Source of the DNA: Cognataquiflexum rubidum
Lineage (GTDB): Bacteria > Bacteroidota > Bacteroidia > Cytophagales > Cyclobacteriaceae
Assembly: GCF_022538115.1 (NCBI RefSeq)
Contig: NZ_JAKZAL010000005.1
Location: 62,001-126,000, forward strand
DNA: 64,000 bases
Direction: 5' to 3'
The position numbers and the translations under genes are program-made. The notes under the pieces were generated by a model. The model saw only the letters and a program-made list of their open reading frames with translations. It was not told where the DNA came from and did no database searches. Positions 26,399 to 33,542 of the stretch are shown here, piece after piece. Position 1 is the stretch's first letter; each line of letters opens with the position of its first letter.

Positions 26399-27504
26399 TG
26401 AAGTGGAATTGGCAATCAAAAGACTGGCCGTCATTCAGGTTTGACCTGGAAGAGTTATCGGTTTTTGAACAGGAATTTTTTAAAAATTCCGGTCTTTTGG
26501 TAGGTGCTTTCAAACATGTTGAGGAAGATGAGAAGAGCAACCTGATAGTGGAAATCATAGCTGATGAAGCCCTGAAGACCTCAGAAATTGAAGGTGAATA
26601 TTTGAACCGGGCAAGTGTACAATCCTCCATTCGCAAACAATTTGGCCTTGAAACCAACATTGGGAAAGTGCCGGCAGCCGAACAAGGAATAGCGGAGATG
26701 ATGGTCGATGTGTATCAGACATTCTCCGAACCAATAACCCATGAAGCCATTTTTCGATGGCATGAGATGCTTACCAAAGGGAGAAGAGACCTGACAGATA
26801 TTGGCAGGTACAGAACAGGTAGTGATGCTATGCAGGTGGTTTCAGGTCCAATAAACAGACCGATTGTCCATTTTGAGGCTCCGCCCTCTGATACGTTGAA
26901 AGGGGAGATGAATGCTTTTTTGGACTGGTTTGAAAGCTCAGGGCCAAAAGGGAATAGGAAGTTGGGACCGCTTATCAGGGCGGGGATTGCACATCTTTAT
27001 TTTGTATGCATCCATCCTATGGAAGATGGAAATGGTAGAATTGGGCGCGCAATTGCAGAAAAGTCTTTGGCACAAAGTCTTGGGCAACCTTCATTGATAG
27101 CCTTGTCTTTTGTGATTGAAAAGTATAAGAAAGATTACTATACCGCATTGGAGCGAAACAATACCCAAATTGAAATCACAGATTGGCTGATGTATTTTTC
27201 AGAAACAATTATCAAAGCCCAAGTCCGAACACTTGAACTGGTTGACTTTATAATTAAAAAAACAAAACTCTACGATAAGGTTAGGACCCAACTGAATGAA
27301 AGACAGGAAAAATTGCTTTCCAGGATATTCAGAGAAGGACCGGAAGGCTTTAAAGGAGGATTGAGCGTCAAAAATTATTTATCGATCACGGGAGCCTCGC
27401 GAGCTACCGCCACCAGAGATTTACAATATCTCGTGGATCTTGAGGTATTGACAAAAACCGGAGAATTAAAGGGAACAAGATATTACCTGAATCTTCCAAA
27501 ATAA
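26398..27504 (+). CDS. Fic family AMP-transferase-like protein with N-terminal inhibitory helix and C-terminal wHTH (368 aa)
   Basis: Fic proteins move AMP or related groups onto target hydroxyls. The N-terminal 90 residues (DUF4172-like, starting WNWQSKDWPSFRF) contain TSEIEG at 61-66, fitting the autoinhibitory (S/T)xxxE(G/N) motif, so it is a class II, self-contained inhibited Fic. The catalytic loop is HPMEDGNGRIGR with His206; Met replaces the usual Phe after Pro. The last 75 residues form a winged helix (SVKNYLSITGASRATATRDL), typical DNA-binding geometry. The twin palindrome at the start codon suggests autoregulation. No separate antitoxin gene is present, consistent with intramolecular inhibition. 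Confidence 0.9.
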   Translation: MKWNWQSKDWPSFRFDLEELSVFEQEFFKNSGLLVGAFKHVEEDEKSNLIVEIIADEALKTSEIEGEYLNRASVQSSIRKQFGLETNIGKVPAAEQGIAEMMVDVYQTFSEPITHEAIFRWHEMLTKGRRDLTDIGRYRTGSDAMQVVSGPINRPIVHFEAPPSDTLKGEMNAFLDWFESSGPKGNRKLGPLIRAGIAHLYFVCIHPMEDGNGRIGRAIAEKSLAQSLGQPSLIALSFVIEKYKKDYYTALERNNTQIEITDWLMYFSETIIKAQVRTLELVDFIIKKTKLYDKVRTQLNERQEKLLSRIFREGPEGFKGGLSVKNYLSITGASRATATRDLQYLVDLEVLTKTGELKGTRYYLNLPK

Positions 27505-27786
27505 AATTCAGTCTATAGTCCATTGTCCACGGTCGACAGTCCATAGTCCACGGTCACGACTATGGAACTTCAATCCGAGTTATATATGGTTTGCAGTAAA
27601 AATAGAGATCCACAAAAACAAAATAGCTACCCGATTTCTCAGGTAGCTATTTCTATTTGATGACTATCCACCATGGACCGTGGACCATCGACTGTGGTCG
27701 ATTTGACCATGCCTGGTCTCTCAGGTAGCTATTTCTATTTGATGACTATCCACAGTGGACTGTCGACTATGGACTGTGGACAATTA
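27505..27786. repeat. GGACTATGGAC repeats with an 80-bp tandem duplication
   Basis: The spacer after fic is full of GTCCATAGTCCACGGTC-like units on both strands (27510-27560, 27661-27700, 27750-27783). Within it the stretch beginning TCTCAGGTAGCTATTTC at 27637 is repeated from 27717, a period of 80 bases with the first 35 bases identical. Similar GGAC-rich tracts lie near 18424, 21280 and 43150. Confidence 0.75.
27621..27652. terminator. Probable bidirectional terminator hairpin
   Basis: An 11-bp perfect stem AAATAGCTACC / GGTAGCTATTT encloses a 10-base loop. It follows fic by about 115 bases and precedes, in the other direction, the end of the M14 gene. The A- and T-rich arm ends can act as the tracts in either direction. 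A half copy lies at 27717-27752. Confidence 0.5.
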
Positions 27787-29526
27787 TCACTTCTTCCAGC
27801 TAGCTTTTCCGCCTTTGGCAGAATCCACGTTGATGCTGTAGCTGCTGTTGCCGGAGACGATCCATCTTACTTTTACCGCACCCATTCCCGGGATATTGGC
27901 GACGGAGATTTTTTCAGGATTTGTCTTTTGTTCGGAAAGTCTGTTGAAGTCCTCATTGTCCACTACAAATCCCGCCACTACTTTGGCGCCGGTGATGCTG
28001 ACATAATCAGGCCTTTCGATTTTGTATTTCAAATCTTGGCTGGAGTGGGTTGGGATCAACCTTTCGTTGTAAATCGTCGCTGTAACTGCTTTTAATCCTC
28101 CTCCAAGGTCTTCTTCTTTGACATCCATCACGCTGAGTTTTGGAGTGTGGTAGCCGTGGAGGATGGTGAAGGCGGCATTTCTATGGGCATCCTGCTCCAA
28201 TAGGAATCCCGGGTGCAGACGGCCAAAGTTTTTCTTGAAGCCACCGACTTCGATTTTGCCATATTGAGGGTGGTCGTATTCTGCCCAATTGACAAATGCA
28301 TCGCCAAAAGTCAGGTAAGTGTCTACCATCATTTGCTCATCCTGATTGCCTCTTCCTGCATTTTTGTGCACATAGAGGTAAGATGTCATCAATTCATTGG
28401 AGTAAGTGAAAATTCCCCTTCCACCATAGAACCAGTCCAATTGACCGCCAAATACGGAGTAAAGATCTTTGTACACCACCAGGTATTTGTAACCTGGCAT
28501 GAATTCTTCTCCTTTTTTGGCAATGGCATCATAGATTCGGATGTCAGTTTGGTTGTATGTTCCCAAGTCTTCTTCCGCTCCCGGACCTCTCAGGATCATG
28601 CCGCCATAGTTATGGTAGCTTTGCGCTGCGGCAATGTTGGGGTGCTTCATCACATATTCCATCACAGCTTTGTTTTCAGGCACGCTGAACGGGTATTTCC
28701 ATGCACCTCGCTGTACATAATCTGGCTGCCAGTTCCATCCCCAATCACGGTTAGGGTCATAATAACCGATGGCATCTTCATTAATTTCACCGTCACCGTC
28801 ATTGTCTATTCCTTCAAAACCCAACATTTCATATTCCCCTTTTTGATCAGGAGCGACCATGATGAGTTTTCTCGGATCCATTTGATCCTTGATATAGCGG
28901 CCTGTAGGTGATTTGCGGATCATCATCGTGATATGACCGTCTTTGTTGATGTCGTCAAAAGGATCTTCGCCGATCACCCCATCGCCGTCATCGTCCATAT
29001 TGATCATTCCTGATCGTGGAGAATTCAGCGTGTTTGGTTCCTTGATAAAGTTGTCGTGCGCGTCCGGATTGATGGTAGGCGCGATGTAGAAGGTTTTGTC
29101 CTTGAGCAATTGGGTGATGAATTCCAGTTCCCCGTACATTTCAGAAAGGTACCAAGCGGTGTAAAGGGTAAATTCAGTTCCCTGAATCTCATTGGAGTGG
29201 ATGTTGCCGTCGATCCACATGCCCGGCTTGTCTTCCGCTTTGCCGGATTTGAAGTCGGTGACGATCAGTACCCAAATGTCATTTCCTTGGTAGGATTTAC
29301 CGATGCTTTCGAGCTTTACCAGATCGGGATGCTTTTTGGCCATGTCCTTCATGATTTCTTCCAAAGCAAGGTTGGTATGGTACCTGTTCCAGGAAACGGG
29401 AACTTTGGGATTGTGCGGAGTACCGATGGCGCGGAAATACTTTTCCTGTCCGCTAGTCTCCTGAATGCCTGCAAAACCGATTGCCAGTCCTAAGGCAGTT
29501 GTATATATCCAGTTTTTGAATTTCAT
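27787..29526 (-). CDS. M14 family zinc carboxypeptidase, active-site complete (579 aa)
   Basis: Exported metallocarboxypeptidase. The signal peptide is residues 1-26. The zinc ligands are His110 and Glu113 in GNIHSNE and a later His in AQSYHNYGG; the catalytic Glu is in FTYSNELM. Between them are two aspartate-rich loops (DDDGDGVIGED, DNDGDGEINED) with the DxDxDG form of calcium sites. The C-terminal 150 residues are beta-rich and end in a domain near a lysine-rich tail. The gene lies 12 bases downstream of a related but degenerate M14 gene and is co-transcribed with it. The substrate is likely peptides outside the cytoplasm. Confidence 0.9.
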   Translation of the reverse strand: MKFKNWIYTTALGLAIGFAGIQETSGQEKYFRAIGTPHNPKVPVSWNRYHTNLALEEIMKDMAKKHPDLVKLESIGKSYQGNDIWVLIVTDFKSGKAEDKPGMWIDGNIHSNEIQGTEFTLYTAWYLSEMYGELEFITQLLKDKTFYIAPTINPDAHDNFIKEPNTLNSPRSGMINMDDDGDGVIGEDPFDDINKDGHITMMIRKSPTGRYIKDQMDPRKLIMVAPDQKGEYEMLGFEGIDNDGDGEINEDAIGYYDPNRDWGWNWQPDYVQRGAWKYPFSVPENKAVMEYVMKHPNIAAAQSYHNYGGMILRGPGAEEDLGTYNQTDIRIYDAIAKKGEEFMPGYKYLVVYKDLYSVFGGQLDWFYGGRGIFTYSNELMTSYLYVHKNAGRGNQDEQMMVDTYLTFGDAFVNWAEYDHPQYGKIEVGGFKKNFGRLHPGFLLEQDAHRNAAFTILHGYHTPKLSVMDVKEEDLGGGLKAVTATIYNERLIPTHSSQDLKYKIERPDYVSITGAKVVAGFVVDNEDFNRLSEQKTNPEKISVANIPGMGAVKVRWIVSGNSSYSINVDSAKGGKASWKK

Positions 29527-29538
29527 TTTTTTGTCGGT

Positions 29539-31155
29539 TTAGAGTTTCACATTGAGTGTGGCGATACCGGTATGTGCTGCACCGGCCTTGATATCTACTG
29601 AGCCGGTTCCTTTGACGACCCATGACAGCGTAATTTTGCCATAAGCATCAATTTTCTCAATCAGCTTGATTTTTTCACCGGAAACTAGGTCAGCAGCATC
29701 TTTGCTGATGTCTACTCTGATATTCCTCAGCCAACGGGATTTTTCACCCATTTCTGAATGTGTTGGCAAGGAAGAATTGTTGAAAAGATCTGCGGTGATT
29801 CTGGTAAGTCCGTTGCCCAGTTTTTCAGATTTGACATTGTGAAACTCTAATTTCGGACTCATAGCAGCTAATTTCAAGATGAATGCTGTATGCTCCATAG
29901 CGATAGAATCCACCTTGGCATAAGGAGGGGTGTGCATCACAAAAGGCCTGATGCCGCCTACTTCTACTTTCTGACCGGGAAAATCCGGATGCGTCACCGG
30001 CGCCCAAGGGACATGTACATTGCTGAGGTTTTCCTTTGCTGCCCAAGCCATGAAGTTTGCTTCAGCATTGCTGTTGGATTTGCCGTCTTCCCCTTTTACT
30101 TCAGGTACCCACCATCCCGGTGTGCTAAAGCTGAGTCTTCCAAAGTGGAAATAAGCCCATTGGAAGAAATCACCATCCGTACCCTGATTGGTTTGGTTGA
30201 ATGCTTTTTGGGAGATCGTTTCATTGTAAATTCCTGAAACCATGCCGTTGATGGCTACATCTTTTTCCAGCATGGAGGCAATGATTCTTTTCTTGGCATC
30301 TCCTGCATTGTATTTCAGGGGAGCGGAGAGGTTGTTTGCAGGACTGAAAGTCACAAAAGCAAAGATGTTCCACTGATTGAAAAGGTAATCGAGCAATGCG
30401 CGGCTTTCGACCTGCGATACCGCAAAATCACCTGCAAGCGGCTGGAAGATCGGGAATTTGTAAGTCTGGTTTTTGTTGAAGGCAATGCCTTCTGCCAGAT
30501 CTTCTCCAAAGCTTCCGTCTTTATCCTTGTCCATACTCTCAGGCATCATCAGGTAAGTACCTTTTTGGCCTTTGGATTTGTCTGATTTTGCCATCAACCT
30601 CGCATCCTTTTCATTGGCCATGTACTCGCCCATGGGGCTTTCGACGCGCATCATGGTGATAAGTCCATCTTTGTTGAGGTCCTCATAGCCATCCTCTGAA
30701 ACCTGTCCGTCACGGTCGTGATCGACTTTGGCGGCATTGCCTCTTCTTTCATACTTCAGGGAAGCATGATACTGCTCGTAAGCATCGGGAGACATGTTTG
30801 GGAAAATGTAGAAAGTGTTTTTTTCTAGGGCCGATGCATGGTTTTTGATCAATCTTTCGGCAAACTGCAGAGCCAATTCGACACTGAGAACATGAAAGCC
30901 TTCTGCCCCGCCCACGACTGCAATGGCCGGCTTGTTGTCCATGTCACCGGTTCCGATTTTCAATACCCAGATGTCCTTTCCGCCTTCGGTTTTGGTGAGG
31001 GAACTGAGTTTGGCTGCACTTCCGCTGCCGGAGATGGCTTGCAGCCTTTGGGTAATCTGGCCAAGAGTGGGATAATCCCCCTGCGCCAGCGTGGTCGAGT
31101 GAACGGAAAAAAGAAATCCCGCCCCTAAAACCAACGATAGATACATTTTCTTCAT
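29539..31155 (-). CDS. M14-like protein with lost active site (538 aa)
   Basis: Paralogue-like relative of the following M14 gene with the same layout: signal peptide (to about residue 25), M14 fold, two calcium-loop motifs (DHDRDGQVSED, DKDKDGSFGED) and a beta C-terminal domain. Ungapped alignment around the zinc site gives GGAEGFHVLSVE here against GNIHSNEIQGTE there, so the HxxE ligands are replaced by E85 and H88 in reverse order. The later His (SYHNYGG) reads TFSPANN, and the catalytic Glu region reads FSTPGWW. It is therefore most likely inactive, perhaps a binding or chaperone partner. ATG at 31155 is preferred to the one 13 codons upstream. Confidence 0.82.
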   Translation of the reverse strand: MKKMYLSLVLGAGFLFSVHSTTLAQGDYPTLGQITQRLQAISGSGSAAKLSSLTKTEGGKDIWVLKIGTGDMDNKPAIAVVGGAEGFHVLSVELALQFAERLIKNHASALEKNTFYIFPNMSPDAYEQYHASLKYERRGNAAKVDHDRDGQVSEDGYEDLNKDGLITMMRVESPMGEYMANEKDARLMAKSDKSKGQKGTYLMMPESMDKDKDGSFGEDLAEGIAFNKNQTYKFPIFQPLAGDFAVSQVESRALLDYLFNQWNIFAFVTFSPANNLSAPLKYNAGDAKKRIIASMLEKDVAINGMVSGIYNETISQKAFNQTNQGTDGDFFQWAYFHFGRLSFSTPGWWVPEVKGEDGKSNSNAEANFMAWAAKENLSNVHVPWAPVTHPDFPGQKVEVGGIRPFVMHTPPYAKVDSIAMEHTAFILKLAAMSPKLEFHNVKSEKLGNGLTRITADLFNNSSLPTHSEMGEKSRWLRNIRVDISKDAADLVSGEKIKLIEKIDAYGKITLSWVVKGTGSVDIKAGAAHTGIATLNVKL

Positions 31156-31396
31156 AAAGTATATCAGGTTTAGTTCTGTAATGAAAAAAGACACTCAAAG
31201 TGTCTTTTGCCGCGCTATGTTACAAAATTTAAACCGTTAAATAAAAGCCGATTCGTCCTATTGGTTAGCATGGTTTTGAAAGGTTTTCAGTGTGGATAAG
31301 CGGAATCTAATTTTAGGCCACTTAAAAAACAAAGCACAAAAAGTTATTTCCTGGCCGAAAAAAATGGTATTTTTCCACAAACACTATTCCCTAGGT

Positions 31397-32227
31397 ATGT
31401 TTCGTAAAATTGCCCTTGCCATTGCTTTCTCTCCAAGAATGGAGGCCTTGATTGCTGAATCAAAAAGACTGAAAGATCTCTTTCAGGCAGAATTGCTGCT
31501 TATCCATGTGGGTGAAAAAACCGTTGTGCTTGAAGAAAAACTCAACGAGTTGCTTGACAAACACGGTCTTTCACAAAATGATGTCAAAATCATCTGGGCA
31601 GAAGGCAAACCGGCAAAAAGGATCCTTCAGACCTGTGAAGCCGAAAATGTCGATCTATTGGTGGCCGGCGCGCTAAAAAGCGAAAGTATTTTAAACTATT
31701 ACATTGGGTCTATTGCAAGAAAGATCATCCGTAATTCCAAGTGTTCGGTGCTGACTTTGATTGAACCGCTCGTGAAACCTACTCCATTTGACAAGGTGGT
31801 GATCAACGGCACGGAGCAGGACCAAACGCCACAGGTCATCCAAAAAGGACTCGAATGGTGCAAGTTGGATGGTGCGAGGCAGGTATTTGTGGTCAATGAG
31901 ATCAAAATGTATGGCCTGAAAATGGCAACTGCCGGGGAAGGAAACGAAGAGGAAATAGCCATTGCACGAAGGAAGCTTGTTGCAGATGAAGTCGCTTATG
32001 TCAATGATATTTTGAAAGATCTTGACAAAGGTGACCTCAAAGTCAATGTCAAAGTCACTTGTGGCAAATGGGCAATAGAGCTTGCAAAATTTGCTGAAGA
32101 TGTCAAAGCAGACCTGTTGATAGTGGGCGACGAAGGAAAACTTGGATTTTTGGACAGGCTTTTTCCGCACGACCTTGAAGAAATTCTTAACAACCTTCCT
32201 TGCAATTTACTGATACTTAAAAAATAA
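31397..32227 (+). CDS. Tandem universal stress protein (276 aa)
   Basis: Two UspA domains in one chain: residues 1-140 (FRKIALAIAFSP, then VDLLVAGALKSES) and about 145-276 (DKVVINGTEQDQ, then ADLLIVGDEGKLG). The second half ends with the usual LPCNLLILKK strand. The strict ATP-binding GxxG(x9)GS is not obvious in either, so nucleotide binding is uncertain. ATG at 31397 starts exactly at the first beta strand, while a GTG frame from 31292 adds a basic tail without family support. The antiporter gene starts nine bases after its stop, suggesting that the Usp protein regulates the transporter, as often seen for UspA/Kef pairs. Confidence 0.85.
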   Translation: MFRKIALAIAFSPRMEALIAESKRLKDLFQAELLLIHVGEKTVVLEEKLNELLDKHGLSQNDVKIIWAEGKPAKRILQTCEAENVDLLVAGALKSESILNYYIGSIARKIIRNSKCSVLTLIEPLVKPTPFDKVVINGTEQDQTPQVIQKGLEWCKLDGARQVFVVNEIKMYGLKMATAGEGNEEEIAIARRKLVADEVAYVNDILKDLDKGDLKVNVKVTCGKWAIELAKFAEDVKADLLIVGDEGKLGFLDRLFPHDLEEILNNLPCNLLILKK

Positions 32228-32236
32228 TCGGGCTAC

Positions 32237-33463
32237 ATGGAGAGTTTATCACATCAAGATGTAGTCAACCTTTTTCTGCAGTTGGCAGCAATGCTCCTAC
32301 TGGCTAGGATTTTTGCGGAGGTGGCGCAAAAGTTCAAACAGCCGGCTGTAGTGGGTGAGTTGTTGGCGGGGATACTTTTGGGTCCTACCATTTTGGGGAC
32401 TTTTATTCCCGAATTCCACGAGTACCTCTTTATGAGTAATCCCAATGCAAATCTTGCTTTGGACGGGTTTGTACAGATTGCGGTCGTACTTCTTTTGTTT
32501 ATTGCCGGACTGGAAGTGGAGCTTCACCTCGTTTGGTCGCAGGGAAAAGCAGCTATAAGCATCAGCTTACTTGGCTTGGTGGTTCCTTTCATTTTGGGAT
32601 TTGTATTCCCCTATTTCTTTTCCTCCTTTTTTGGGTTGGCAGATGGTGACAGGTTGTTGTTTTCACTTTTTATGGGTACAGCCATGTCGATTACAGCTTT
32701 GCCTGTAGTGGTCCGGATATTGATGGATCTCAATCTCTTCAAGACCAAGATGGGCATGCTGATCGTGGCTTCAGCGATGGTCAATGACATCATCGGGTGG
32801 TTGATTTTCTCTGTGATTCTTTCCTTTATGGGAAAAAGCGGTAACCTCTCGCTTATTCAGACTGTCGGGATTACCCTGTTGTTTACCTTTTTTATGCTGA
32901 CTTTGGGTAAGTTTATTATCAACAGGGTTTTGCCTTGGGTCAATAAAAAACTTGCTTGGCCGGGAGGGGTATTGTCACTGTCCATGGCTTTCTGTTTTCT
33001 TTCAGCAGCATTTACAGAGTGGCTTGGGATCCATGCTATTTTCGGCGCTTTCCTACTTGGTGTGGCTTTGGGAGATTCGGAACACATGTCCGAAAGGGCC
33101 AAGGAAATTGTCCATCAATTTATCAACAATATCTTTGCCCCGCTTTTCTTTGTGTCCATTGGCTTGAAAATCAACTTTGTTACCAATTTTGAATTTCTCC
33201 TTACCCTTGCAATTATTGTTATTTCCTTTGCAGGAAAAATTATTGGTAGTGGATATGGAGCTTCAAGAGGTGGATTCAATTTTAAAGAATCTTTGGCGGT
33301 TGGATTCGGAATGAATGCCCGTGGTGCGATGGAGATCATCTTGGGTTTAATAGCCTTGGAAAATGGGCTGATCGATGAAAAGGTTTTTGTGGCTTTGGTC
33401 GTCATGGCTATCGTCACCAGCATGTCAAGTGGGCCGCTGATGAAGTGGGCCTTGAAAAAATAG
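32237..33463 (+). CDS. Cation:proton antiporter, CPA2/Kef type (408 aa)
   Basis: Inner-membrane monovalent cation/H+ antiporter. About 12 transmembrane helices fill the chain, from FLQLAAMLLLARIFAEVA to the end. Family marks are QPAVVGELLAGILLGPTILG in the first quarter, LLFIAGLEVEL, and SAMVNDIIGWLIF with the conserved Asp. There is no C-terminal RCK/TrkA-N domain, so nucleotide control, if any, would come through the Usp protein encoded just upstream. A strong hairpin follows the gene. Na+ versus K+ use cannot be told. Confidence 0.88.
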   Translation: MESLSHQDVVNLFLQLAAMLLLARIFAEVAQKFKQPAVVGELLAGILLGPTILGTFIPEFHEYLFMSNPNANLALDGFVQIAVVLLLFIAGLEVELHLVWSQGKAAISISLLGLVVPFILGFVFPYFFSSFFGLADGDRLLFSLFMGTAMSITALPVVVRILMDLNLFKTKMGMLIVASAMVNDIIGWLIFSVILSFMGKSGNLSLIQTVGITLLFTFFMLTLGKFIINRVLPWVNKKLAWPGGVLSLSMAFCFLSAAFTEWLGIHAIFGAFLLGVALGDSEHMSERAKEIVHQFINNIFAPLFFVSIGLKINFVTNFEFLLTLAIIVISFAGKIIGSGYGASRGGFNFKESLAVGFGMNARGAMEIILGLIALENGLIDEKVFVALVVMAIVTSMSSGPLMKWALKK

Positions 33464-33494
33464 CTGTTTGTATTGAGTCTCTCACATTGATAAT

Positions 33495-33536
33495 AAAACC
33501 AAAATCCTTGTCCAATCGAACAGGGATTTTGGTTTT
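33495..33536. terminator. Bidirectional intrinsic terminator
   Basis: A 13-bp stem AAAACCAAAATCC / GGATTTTGGTTTT encloses a short loop, with A- and T-runs at the outer ends. It lies in the 79-base gap between the convergent antiporter and macroglobulin/plug genes and suits both directions. Confidence 0.8.
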
Positions 33537-33542
33537 GGATAC

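Noticed and set aside
24217-27504. A defence island made of HEPN, Tudor-like, DUF4256 and Fic genes
   Set aside because: Directions differ, spacers are large and no nuclease, helicase or methylase partner is present. Only the single-gene observations are supported.
28213-28911. Plus-strand reading frame of 232 codons
   Set aside because: It mirrors the M14 peptidase gene; the composition is rich in Val, His and Phe as expected for an antisense shadow.
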